From positions 1 through 27,320 of the forward strand of contig DCQY01000118.1 of assembly GCA_002323995.1 (NCBI GenBank): 27,320 nt of DNA, given 5' to 3'. This DNA is from Akkermansiaceae bacterium UBA1506 (GTDB lineage Bacteria > Verrucomicrobiota > Verrucomicrobiia > Verrucomicrobiales > DEV007). Below, in pieces: positions 6,356 through 16,022 of the stretch. The notes beneath the pieces were generated by a model, which ran no database searches, was not told the origin of the DNA, and was given only the letters and a program-made list of their open reading frames with translations. Numbering within the stretch: the stretch's first letter is position 1; every line of letters begins with the position of its first letter. Position numbers and translations under genes: made by a program.

Positions 6356-8632
6356 TCAAAATTCACTTTTCGCGAAGCGAGCCACAGGATGAGCCTCCCA
6401 AACCGGTAAAGTCTTTAACTCTTCCGAAACACTGTTGCTCAATGGCAGGCCCCAGGTTGACCAGAACGGCTTCAAATTCATTCCGCAGGCCTTGGATAGA
6501 CGAATGACCCACTGATCGTTGATCTCCTGCTGTCCCTTTGGCCACTCCTCTTTTTCAAGTTCGTTGTATTCAATAAAAACTTTGGTGAAGGGCCCCCAAC
6601 CAAACTTCTCTTGAACCATTAAATAGGTCTCCAAAGCGGTCCAAACACCCCACTCCTCAAAATTAGGCCCACCCGCGAAATACGCGTTAATTCTCTGGCG
6701 CCGATCCAGCGGGCGCATTGCTCGATGCGTTTCGTTGCGATTCGTTCCAATGAACTCCTCGTAGACATACACCGACCAGAGGTTACAGGTCGTTTCGACG
6801 GTACGAGGCAAAGCCCACAGGTTATGTTGATGATTGTGGCCATACTCGTGAAAGAAGCCCCAAGAACCCTCTTCCATGAGGCGCTTAGCATCGACGGCTA
6901 GTTCAGCAGTGCCTTCGAGGTGCGCCGCCACCGGGTAGGAGCTATGCATAAAGCCTGCTGCCGTCTGGCGATCAAAAACGATGCGCTCAGCACGGTAGAG
7001 ACTCCGGTCCACCCCGACAAGGTTGGCTGAGGTATCGATGATGCCGTTCCAAACCTCCATCAATGCATCTGGATCTGAAAGACCACGTATGTAGTCGGAC
7101 GGAATCGCGATTATCATTCGGTCGCTAGCCAACTCGGCCCAGGGACCGGGATAATTCCGGATCTCGCTCTTCCACTGATCAAGATCGGTTTCACCATGAA
7201 CGTAAATCGGAGCGGCCACGCCTCCTTCCACGGTGACCTTCAGTTGGTCATAATTCGCTTCACGGGGCACTCGAATTGTCACGATACCTCCGAGGCCATT
7301 GGACGCTTCCGTTGTCGAACTGTTAACCGGCACCTTCACCTGCCAGTCGGGGTAACGATGCCACTCGTTCCGATTCTTAAGTCCTCCATTGTAGGATCCG
7401 ATCACGACCTCAAATCCCTCTCCGGCAAGCTTGGCCGGCAAAGTGACTCGAATTACTTCGCCAGGAGCGGCATAGATACCCGTAGGGCGCATCTCCTTTG
7501 CAGCCCAACCACCTGCGAGGCGACCCTCAAGCCAGCCATGATAGGTCCCGTCTATCATGAAGGTCTTGGAAATTCGCTCCGCATCTTCCGGAACGTGTCC
7601 GGGGTAATCGGAGGCGGCCGGGATGGCATACATGACTCCAGCCGGTGTATTCTCATTGAAAAAAGTTTCCAGCTCAATGATGGCGTCAACAAGAGGATCG
7701 GCTCCAGGCACTACTGGGGACACCTTGGTGGGAATGATAGGACCAATCGCCTCATTGAGGTCTCTCAGGGCAGCAAGAAAACTCTCCAGCTCGGTTCCTC
7801 TGAGCCTCTTGGCTTCCCGCATCTTAGTAATGAGCGCCCCTAGAGATTCGGGGCTTTGGTCCTTGTCTGCGGCAGCAAGGGCTCGGGCGGCACTTTCGGA
7901 ATCTGTCACACCCAACGAGGCTAGGGCCTGCTGAGTGACCCTAAGTAATTCAGCTCCTTTAGAAATTCCCGTCAATTGAATGGGCCCCTTTGCCATGTAT
8001 CCGTCGGGGTTATATTGAATCCCAGTGGCAGCGAGGACCCGGTTGCCAGGGAACCTGGAAAAATCAGGAAACTTCTCTTTGAAAGCCCACGGGGTTGTTG
8101 CGGTGACGACGCCGCCACCGTCGTTGATGAACTCAGATAGCCTCACTGAGTTTACCTCTTGAGCAAGATCATTGGCGACCACGCAGTAGACCGCCACATC
8201 ATGATTCTTCATTTCGTCGACCGCGAATACGTGGGTCTGAAATCCCGCTTTCTGCAGAATGACGGAAAACGATTTCAGCTTGGGATGAACCCCCACGCTT
8301 GGAGTGCTGGAACGCCCCACCCAACGAATCGCATTTTTCACCGCTCGCGCTGCCGGCGGCTGTCCGTATAAATCGGCTGACTTAAGAAACGCACCATGCG
8401 TAAAAGCCACGGCCCGACCCTTCTCCACCTCCGAAGCAGCCGCCACGATGGTGCCTTTATCGTCTTCGATGAGCGGAAAGGCCCTTTCCCCGGTAATATT
8501 GATAGAGCCCGGCACTGCATTGCCGAAGACAATCTCTCCACCTTCTCCGATGATCAGTTGCCGAACGGAATCCTCAGCATGCAACTCTCCGGCGAGCATC
8601 CAAACGAACGAAAATGTGATAAACCATTTCAT
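6356..8632 (-). CDS. Exported M60-like metallopeptidase with amidotransferase-like N-terminal domain
   Basis: A 758-residue protein with a Sec signal peptide (residues 1-19, ending LHA before ED). About residues 20-215 resemble a class-I-amidotransferase-like or ThuA/DUF4350-like fold (VAVYCVVAND, FINDGGGVVTATTPW) without an obvious catalytic Cys. The C-terminal half is an M60-like (enhancin-type) zinc peptidase: GWLEG and RPTGIYAAPGEVIRVTLP near 367-400, then HEYGH at 595-599 with a downstream Glu613 (RTVETT), giving the gluzincin HExxH...E zinc site. M60 members often cleave mucin-like glycoproteins. The domain order recalls vertebrate TCAF/FAM115 proteins. It is transcribed alone, away from icd. 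Substrate is unknown. Confidence 0.88.
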   Translation of the reverse strand: MKWFITFSFVWMLAGELHAEDSVRQLIIGEGGEIVFGNAVPGSINITGERAFPLIEDDKGTIVAAASEVEKGRAVAFTHGAFLKSADLYGQPPAARAVKNAIRWVGRSSTPSVGVHPKLKSFSVILQKAGFQTHVFAVDEMKNHDVAVYCVVANDLAQEVNSVRLSEFINDGGGVVTATTPWAFKEKFPDFSRFPGNRVLAATGIQYNPDGYMAKGPIQLTGISKGAELLRVTQQALASLGVTDSESAARALAAADKDQSPESLGALITKMREAKRLRGTELESFLAALRDLNEAIGPIIPTKVSPVVPGADPLVDAIIELETFFNENTPAGVMYAIPAASDYPGHVPEDAERISKTFMIDGTYHGWLEGRLAGGWAAKEMRPTGIYAAPGEVIRVTLPAKLAGEGFEVVIGSYNGGLKNRNEWHRYPDWQVKVPVNSSTTEASNGLGGIVTIRVPREANYDQLKVTVEGGVAAPIYVHGETDLDQWKSEIRNYPGPWAELASDRMIIAIPSDYIRGLSDPDALMEVWNGIIDTSANLVGVDRSLYRAERIVFDRQTAAGFMHSSYPVAAHLEGTAELAVDAKRLMEEGSWGFFHEYGHNHQHNLWALPRTVETTCNLWSVYVYEEFIGTNRNETHRAMRPLDRRQRINAYFAGGPNFEEWGVWTALETYLMVQEKFGWGPFTKVFIEYNELEKEEWPKGQQEINDQWVIRLSKACGMNLKPFWSTWGLPLSNSVSEELKTLPVWEAHPVARFAKSEF

Positions 8633-8797
8633 AATGTGGGCCGATCAGGGGGACTACTGTATAACACCTGCCAGACTCCTATATGACCACGAATTTACGG
8701 TATGACACAAATTCTTTTCGGGTACTACCATGGCGGACAAGCGCCTCCCGCTGATCTGTCCCTTTCTAACCCGCAGTGCCACGGGTCAATTCATGAT

Positions 8798-8962
8798 TCA
8801 ATTAGCCGCCATTTTCGTGGCCGCCTCAAGCGCACTCACACCCCGGCGGCAAAGGCATTGATCTAACTGGACTACACAGCGATCAGATCGCGAGCTGATA
8901 ACTCGACTCTTCGGACCGTCAAAAAAAACTCCAGCCTGAATGAGAAGCGCGGCGAGTCCCAT
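8798..8962 (-). CDS. Possible 54-residue small ORF or repeat-borne coding remnant
   Basis: A minus-strand frame stays open from 9028 to a TGA at 8798-8800, 76 codons, and its translation looks protein-like (for example KREMGLAALLIQAGVFFDGP, then SRSDRCVVQLDQCLCRR and ALEAATKMAAN at the end). The only standard start is the ATG at 8960-8962, preceded closely by GCGGGAG, which gives 54 residues with three cysteines. A TAG lies just upstream of the open stretch. I recognise no family. It may be a remnant of a larger gene or part of a dispersed intergenic repeat; the same DNA also carries strong inverted repeats, so coding status is doubtful. Confidence 0.25.
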   Translation of the reverse strand: MGLAALLIQAGVFFDGPKSRVISSRSDRCVVQLDQCLCRRGVSALEAATKMAAN

Positions 8963-9129
8963 CTCCCGCTTAAGCCAGGATTCAGGTGTGAAAAAAGCCG
9001 AAGTAGCAACCTTCCGCCCGGTAAGGTGCTACAACGTCGGGAAAATCCCTCCATTTTCCGCTATCTCACCCGGCTTTGCCTTTGACCGAAGCCCCGGAAT
9101 GGCGTATCGCGGGATGCTCTGAAATCCCG
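8935..9129 (+). ncRNA. Candidate structured RNA / multi-hairpin element upstream of icd
   Basis: Several inverted repeats fit together. P1: cctgaat (8935-8941) with attcagg (8980-8986), containing aagcg/cgctt (8945-8949 with 8967-8971). P0: aaagccg (8994-9000) with cggcttt (9071-9077), closing a loop that holds P2, gtagca-a-cctt / aagg-tgctac (9003-9032, one bulged A), and P3, ggaaaat/attttcc (9040-9059). P4: cgggat/atcccg (9110-9129). P0, P2 and P3 make a three-way junction. The element ends about 45 bp before the icd start codon, so it could be a leader that regulates icd. I cannot match it to a known riboswitch. It could equally be a repeat element with strand-neutral palindromes. Confidence 0.35.
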
Positions 9130-9174
9130 GATTTTCGAATCTGGCGGCAGGGTTGTTAACCGTTATTAAATACC

Positions 9175-11400
<2,226 letters not shown>

Positions 11401-11424
11401 TTTATAGCCCAGACAGCGCTTACC

Positions 11425-11460
11425 AAAAAGGCCGGGTTGGAAAACCTGGCCTTTTTATTT
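11425..11460. terminator. Bidirectional intrinsic terminator of icd and the sulfatase gene
   Basis: A 14-bp stem (one G-T pair) from aaaaaggccgggtt (11425-11438) and aacctggccttttt (11443-11456) with a ggaa loop, followed by ATTT. The five A:T pairs at the base supply a T run in both directions. It lies 24 bp after the icd stop and 20 bp from the end of the convergent sulfatase gene, so it probably ends both transcripts. Confidence 0.92.
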
Positions 11461-11479
11461 TCTGAAACCTTCAGGGCAA

Positions 11480-12958
11480 TCAGAGCAAATCCCGGAGCAC
11501 CTTACCGGTGTGCGAATCCTTGATCTTGGCGTCATTGTATTTCTCGCCGTAGCGCTTCAAATGCTTCGCCATCTTTTTGAGAACCGGTCCCTGCTCGGGG
11601 TCTTTGACAAAATTTTGCAACTCATCAGGATCCTTGTCGAGATCGTGTAACCACGCTTCGTCTTGATCGGAAAGAATGAGCTTGTGGGTGGGTGTCACCG
11701 CTGCGACCCAGCCCTTGGTATCTTCAGAAGACTGATTCGTTCCACGCATGAAGGTAATATCGGGTCCTTTGAGCGCTTCTCCCTGGAACACGCCGCTGAG
11801 GTCACGTCCTTCTTCCAAGCCCGAATGCTGCGCCCCCATCATTGTAAGAATAGACGGCATGAAATCGGTCGTATTCATCGCATGATCAATCTGCACTCCA
11901 GCTTCGATGTGTTCCGGCCAGCGTATCACGAACGGAACTTTCGCTGAAGCTTCCATTGGCTTACCCTTATTCTGCAGGCCGTGTTCGCCACGAAGATCGC
12001 CGTGGTCCGCAGTAAATATGAAGATGGTGTTGTCATAAAGCCCACGCTCCTTCAACGCTTCGATGAGCTTACCCATGTTGTCGTCGATGCACTTCATCAT
12101 CCCGTGATACTGCGCCATGGGATACCTGGTATTCTTCGCCGGCTTGGCCCAACTGGGCGCTTTTTTAGGGTCTTTTCCGAAAGTGCGGGGGGCTTCAATC
12201 TCCTCGTCACTGAACATGGTGTCGTAGGGAGCGCGCACGGTGTCCGGACCATGGGGATCTGGAATGCTGACCATGTAAGCAAAGGGACCGTCCTTGTGCT
12301 CGTCGATGAAATCAATCGTGCGATCCATGAGCCAATCGGTCGCGAATGATTCTTCGTCAGCCCCTTTCGCCGAATAGCTTGGTCTACCCTTTTCGTCACG
12401 CGCCTTCACGCGAGGCCCATCTTCGGTTAGTTCGAACTGCTTCCAGTGTCCACGGTTGAACATGTATCGATTGTCATCAAAGCCGAATTGGCGCTCCGGC
12501 CCCCACTGAGGCTTTCCATTGCCGTCGAGGTGCCATTTACCGGCGTAGCCGGTTGCGTAGCCGGCCTCACCGAGTTTGTGCCCGAAGGTCACAATGTCAT
12601 CGTCAAGATGCACATTGTTGTTCGTCACCGGCGTGTTCTGGGGATAACGCCCCGAGACAAATGACGATCGCGAAGGCGAGCAAACCGGGGTCGCTGCGTA
12701 GAACTTCGTGCACAAAGCCCCCTCCGCAGCCATCTGGTCGATATGAGGCGTGTCACAAACAGCATGCGGACCCCACATGAATGCCTGCTCAGGAGGCAAG
12801 GTGTTACGATAAGCGCCAATCGTTCGGAAGTTCAGTTCGTCGCAGTGAACGATAATAAGGTTGGGTCGGCTTTCAGCAGCGGCCCGGGTCGCACTGGCTC
12901 CAACCGCGGCCACAGAAGTCGCTGCTCCGGCTGTTCTAATAAATTCTCGTCTTTTCAT
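11480..12958 (-). CDS. Tat-exported formylglycine sulfatase
   Basis: A 492-residue type I sulfatase. The N-terminus (KRREFIRTAG followed by an Ala-rich stretch to about residue 28) is a twin-arginine signal, predicting folded export through Tat. The active-site signature is Cys93 in CSPSRSSFVSGRYP, which must be oxidised to formylglycine by an FGE or anSME enzyme not present here. Other active-site elements: metal-binding Asp40 (HCDEL), GKWHL with Lys141 and His143, His236 in PDPHGPD, and TADHGD with Asp318-His319. The first metal pair is Asp-Glu rather than the common Asp-Asp. The substrate is probably a sulfated polysaccharide or glycan, but nothing here fixes it. It stands alone and shares a terminator with icd. 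Confidence 0.95.
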   Translation of the reverse strand: MKRREFIRTAGAATSVAAVGASATRAAAESRPNLIIVHCDELNFRTIGAYRNTLPPEQAFMWGPHAVCDTPHIDQMAAEGALCTKFYAATPVCSPSRSSFVSGRYPQNTPVTNNNVHLDDDIVTFGHKLGEAGYATGYAGKWHLDGNGKPQWGPERQFGFDDNRYMFNRGHWKQFELTEDGPRVKARDEKGRPSYSAKGADEESFATDWLMDRTIDFIDEHKDGPFAYMVSIPDPHGPDTVRAPYDTMFSDEEIEAPRTFGKDPKKAPSWAKPAKNTRYPMAQYHGMMKCIDDNMGKLIEALKERGLYDNTIFIFTADHGDLRGEHGLQNKGKPMEASAKVPFVIRWPEHIEAGVQIDHAMNTTDFMPSILTMMGAQHSGLEEGRDLSGVFQGEALKGPDITFMRGTNQSSEDTKGWVAAVTPTHKLILSDQDEAWLHDLDKDPDELQNFVKDPEQGPVLKKMAKHLKRYGEKYNDAKIKDSHTGKVLRDLL

Positions 12959-13091
12959 CTCTCAGATTATTTCTAATTGCTGATTCAGCCCTGCTTGAGT
13001 GCAGGCATATAAAACTCAATCATCTTCCACGAGACGCTGAGACCGAAAAAATTAGGGCGCATAGCCTAGCAGGCAAACCAATAGGGTAACC

Positions 13092-15269
13092 TTAAATCAT
13101 CGAGGCAATCACCAAAGCCACCACGCTCATTAGTTTGAGCAGAATGTTGAGTGACGGACCTGAGGTATCCTTAAACGGGTCGCCAACAGTATCGCCAACA
13201 ACCGCAGCTTTATGAGCTTCGGAACCCTTCGCGAGCTTCTCACCATTCACTTCGAATCCTTCCTCGATCATCTTCTTGGCATTGTCCCAGGCTCCACCCG
13301 CATTAGACTGGAAGAGCGCGAGTAAGACACCCGTCACCGTCACCCCGGCGAGCAAGCCTCCCAGCATTGCCGCACCACCTAGGAATCCGACCGCCACCGG
13401 AGCAGCCACCGCGAGCAGACCGGGCTTCACCATTTCTTTAATGGCTGCCTTGGTCGAAATTTCGACGCACTTTCCATACTCAGCCTGCCCCTGAGCTTCC
13501 TCGTAAATCTTTTGATCCTCATCCGACCACTCGGCGACCGGTTTGTCTTCGTTGCGGTTCATCACATCGAGACCCGCCTTTAATCCGGGGATCTCTCGAA
13601 ACTGTCGACGCACTTCTTCGATCATCGACATCGCTGCCCTCCCGACCGCATCCATCGACAGCGCCGAAAAGAGAAATGGCAACATACCCCCAACAAAGAG
13701 GGCCGATACCACTTTAGGATCTGTCACCTCAATGGACAATTTGGCATCATGAGTTGCCTCCCATGTGGTCTTGAACGCAGCGAAGAGGGCCAGTGCTGTC
13801 AAAGCAGCTGAGCCAATTGCAAATCCCTTTCCTATGGCTGCCGTGGTGTTCCCGACTGCGTCAAGCTTATCCGTCCTTTGACGCACTTCAGAGGGTAGTT
13901 CGCTCATCTCAGCGATACCGCCGGCATTGTCGGAGATAGGCCCGTAAGCATCGACGGCCAGTTGAATGCCGGTATTCGACAGCATGCCAACGGCCGCTAT
14001 GGCGATTCCATAAAGTCCAGCGAGTTCGTAGGAACCCAGAATTGCCACAGCCAGAACGATGATCGGCAATGCGGTAGATTTCATTCCGACTCCAAGACCA
14101 GAGATAATATTCGTCGCTGATCCGGTCACCGACTGGCGCACAATATTGATGACCGGTTTCTTTCCGGTGCCGGTGTAGTGTTCGGTGATATAGCCGATCG
14201 CCAGACCTGAAATAAGTCCCAGAGCGATCGAACCAAATACTCCCATACCGGAGTACTCATTTCCATCTAGCGTCCACTTGCCCGGCAGCAACTGGCCGAT
14301 CAGAATGTAGGTCCCGACGAGAAGAATCCCTCCAGCAACAAGCTCACCCATATTGAGCGCCTTCTGCGGGTCTCCCCCTTCCTTCACCCGTACCAGAAAA
14401 GTACCAAAAATCGAAGCCACTATACCGAGACCGGCCAGCATTAATGGCAATAGAACACCGCCCAACGGAAGGCCGGAAAATTCAGGCAGCACCATAAAGA
14501 CCGCCCCCAAGACCATCGTGGCGATAATCGAACCCACGTAAGACTCAAACAGGTCTGCACCCATTCCAGCCACGTCCCCAACGTTGTCTCCTACGTTATC
14601 GGCGATCGTCGCAGGATTGAGTGGGTGATCTTCAGGAATGCCCGCCTCCACTTTACCGACTAAGTCTGCTCCCACGTCAGCCGCCTTGGTGTAGATGCCA
14701 CCGCCGACGCGAGCAAACAACGCAATAGAAGACGCCCCGAAAGAAAAGCCGGTCACAATCGTCATGACTTTTCCAATCGAATCGGCATCCGTTCCGATCG
14801 TGCTGCCAAAAATCAAGAGGAGTGAACCCAAACCGAGAAGGCCCAGTCCAACAACGCCCAGCCCCATCACGGAACCACCGGCAAAAGCGATGCGTAAGCC
14901 TTCACCTAGACTAGTTCGGGCCGCATGGGTAGTCCTCGCATTCGCCTTGGTGGCAACCTGCATTCCAATGAAACCGGCCAACGCTGAACACACAGCTCCA
15001 ACGATGAAGGATACCGCAACGAAAGGAGAACTGTTCTCCGGATCCTTGAATCCACCCAATAACAGCAACAAAGCGACACAGCCCACAAAAACGGCGAGCA
15101 CCTTATATTCCGCTCGCAAGAACGCCATCGCTCCAACAGCAATGTTGTCTGCGATCTTCTTCATCGTATCATTCCCGGGGTCCTGTTTCGCTACCCAGGC
15201 AGATCGCCAGAACGTAAAACCTAAGGCGAGGAGGCCAAATAACGGAACAATTACAAGGATGGTATTCAT
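13092..15269 (-). CDS. hppA: K+-dependent membrane-bound ion-translocating pyrophosphatase
   Basis: A 725-residue integral membrane protein with about 16 hydrophobic segments that couples pyrophosphate hydrolysis to H+ or Na+ pumping. The catalytic loop is near residues 198-235: DVGADLVGKVEAGIPE, then NPATIADNVGDNVGD. The motif NTTAAIGKG (about 474-482) has Ala and Gly where K+-independent enzymes have Lys and Thr, so it should be K+-dependent; H+ versus Na+ specificity cannot be read with confidence. The canonical EDDPRNP is EDHPLNP here. The C-terminal catalytic part includes GDTVGDPFKDTSGPSLNILLK. I chose the ATG at 15269 because the protein then starts directly with the first helix (MNTILVIVPLFGL); a frame opening at 15320 would add 17 polar residues. 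Confidence 0.95.
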   Translation of the reverse strand: MNTILVIVPLFGLLALGFTFWRSAWVAKQDPGNDTMKKIADNIAVGAMAFLRAEYKVLAVFVGCVALLLLLGGFKDPENSSPFVAVSFIVGAVCSALAGFIGMQVATKANARTTHAARTSLGEGLRIAFAGGSVMGLGVVGLGLLGLGSLLLIFGSTIGTDADSIGKVMTIVTGFSFGASSIALFARVGGGIYTKAADVGADLVGKVEAGIPEDHPLNPATIADNVGDNVGDVAGMGADLFESYVGSIIATMVLGAVFMVLPEFSGLPLGGVLLPLMLAGLGIVASIFGTFLVRVKEGGDPQKALNMGELVAGGILLVGTYILIGQLLPGKWTLDGNEYSGMGVFGSIALGLISGLAIGYITEHYTGTGKKPVINIVRQSVTGSATNIISGLGVGMKSTALPIIVLAVAILGSYELAGLYGIAIAAVGMLSNTGIQLAVDAYGPISDNAGGIAEMSELPSEVRQRTDKLDAVGNTTAAIGKGFAIGSAALTALALFAAFKTTWEATHDAKLSIEVTDPKVVSALFVGGMLPFLFSALSMDAVGRAAMSMIEEVRRQFREIPGLKAGLDVMNRNEDKPVAEWSDEDQKIYEEAQGQAEYGKCVEISTKAAIKEMVKPGLLAVAAPVAVGFLGGAAMLGGLLAGVTVTGVLLALFQSNAGGAWDNAKKMIEEGFEVNGEKLAKGSEAHKAAVVGDTVGDPFKDTSGPSLNILLKLMSVVALVIASMI

Positions 15270-15355
15270 AGTGAGGCGAGGTTGTGAGAACTCAGGGGTT
15301 AGGGGTTGAACAAAGTTCAAAAAAGCTCAGCAGAGAGCCAAATTTATAACCAGCG

Positions 15356-15373
15356 CCGGCAATAATTTGCCGG
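15356..15373. terminator. Possible weak terminator hairpin
   Basis: A perfect 7-bp inverted repeat, ccggcaa-taat-ttgccgg, lies between the hppA start and the end of the small exported-protein gene. On the minus strand it would sit about 60 bp after that gene's stop. It is followed only by a mixed A/T sequence without a clear T run, so it may instead be a regulatory site upstream of hppA. Confidence 0.35.
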
Positions 15374-15432
15374 GCTACTCCAAAACAAACGGGGATTAAA
15401 ACGGGGGTGAGATACGAGTATACCCTTCTGGG

Positions 15433-15822
15433 TTACTCATTAAACAGGGTTAAAAGCTCGGGCTTCGATTGGGGAGTTATCTTTTCTAAAGAATCGATCA
15501 GGGCCTTATGCGCGATCGTTTCGTTCGTTTCGACGAGAGGAACGAGATAAGAAATCGCTCCGGTAGCGTCGGTGTTTTTTTTCCAATTCTCAGGAACTGG
15601 CAGAAAGGTTTCCAAGTTGGGTTCATCGAGGAATTGTCGCGCCATCGGCGTTCTCATCAGAATCTCATTGATCTTTTCGCTGGTCTCGAGATTAACACCA
15701 ATGGAGGGCTTCGCTTTTTCGCCGCTAACCGAATTGTATGCCACCTCGCCTTCACCAAACGAGATGTCCGGAGCCGCCAAGAAAGCAACTATCACCGCGG
15801 CCGCGATTATCATTCGAATCAT
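15433..15822 (-). CDS. Small exported protein of unknown function
   Basis: A 129-residue protein I do not recognise. Residues 1-23 look like a Sec signal peptide (MIRMIIAAAVIVAFLAAPDI, then SFGEGE), with likely cleavage near SFG. The mature part is hydrophilic, has no cysteine, and contains ETSEKINEILMRTPMARQFL and a PVPENWKKNT segment; no known motif is seen. Overlapping plus-strand frames lack such features, so the minus-strand signal peptide decides the strand. It lies about 160 bp upstream of hppA in the same direction, with a hairpin between, so co-transcription is uncertain. ATG 15822 is chosen; an ATG three codons later is equally possible. Confidence 0.65.
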   Translation of the reverse strand: MIRMIIAAAVIVAFLAAPDISFGEGEVAYNSVSGEKAKPSIGVNLETSEKINEILMRTPMARQFLDEPNLETFLPVPENWKKNTDATGAISYLVPLVETNETIAHKALIDSLEKITPQSKPELLTLFNE

Positions 15823-16022
15823 ACCGTGAAACCTAACAACATGATCGCTTTATGGGAAGCAATCTTTAAGGCCAATCACGACAAAGTTTTCTTTAAAAAA
15901 CTCCCACGGCTAAGAATTTTTAGTCAGAAAATCGACGGTTGAGAAAATTTCCAAACTCCCCAAATTTGGTGAGTAACTGCTGTCACCGTTCCCTCATAAA
16001 TCTTTTAAGGGGAATTCGGCGA

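Larger units (their letters stand above)
8633..9174. other. Divergent 542-bp spacer between M60 gene and icd
   Basis: This gap separates two divergently transcribed genes and must hold both promoters. No conserved gene is visible. A TATTAAAT stretch lies just before the icd ATG, but it is too close for a normal leader if it is a -10 box. The minus strand has TTGTGTCATACC and CATATAGG near 8680-8715 as weak promoter candidates for the M60 gene. The middle part, about 8798-9129, holds nested inverted repeats and an overlapping minus-strand frame, both listed separately. Confidence 0.5.

Noticed and set aside
7196..7843. A 215-codon plus-strand frame inside the M60 gene
   Set aside because: Antisense to a gene with an intact zinc site and signal peptide; no recognisable features.
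8872..9122. Two 60-codon frames (minus 8872-9054, plus 8940-9122) in the icd leader
   Set aside because: Arg/Ser/Leu-rich shadow-like products; another minus-strand frame in the same DNA looks more protein-like.
12990..13005. Hairpin cctgc-ttgagt-gcagg downstream of hppA as a terminator
   Set aside because: Only 5 bp, no T run, and about 90 bp after the stop; too weak to list.
14695..15309. A 204-codon plus-strand frame opposite hppA
   Set aside because: Pro/Thr/Lys-rich complement of membrane helices, a typical shadow of a hydrophobic gene.
15270..15320. Upstream start of hppA at 15320
   Set aside because: It adds 17 polar residues before the first membrane helix; the internal ATG at 15269 fits the family better.
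15508..15942. A 144-codon plus-strand frame opposite the small exported protein
   Set aside because: The minus-strand frame has a clear signal peptide; the plus-strand product is Arg/Phe-rich without features.
15960..15987. Palindrome ccaaatttgg and adjoining ggtga/tcacc repeat after mutS
   Set aside because: Short AT-centred palindrome without a T run or neighbouring copy; likely chance.
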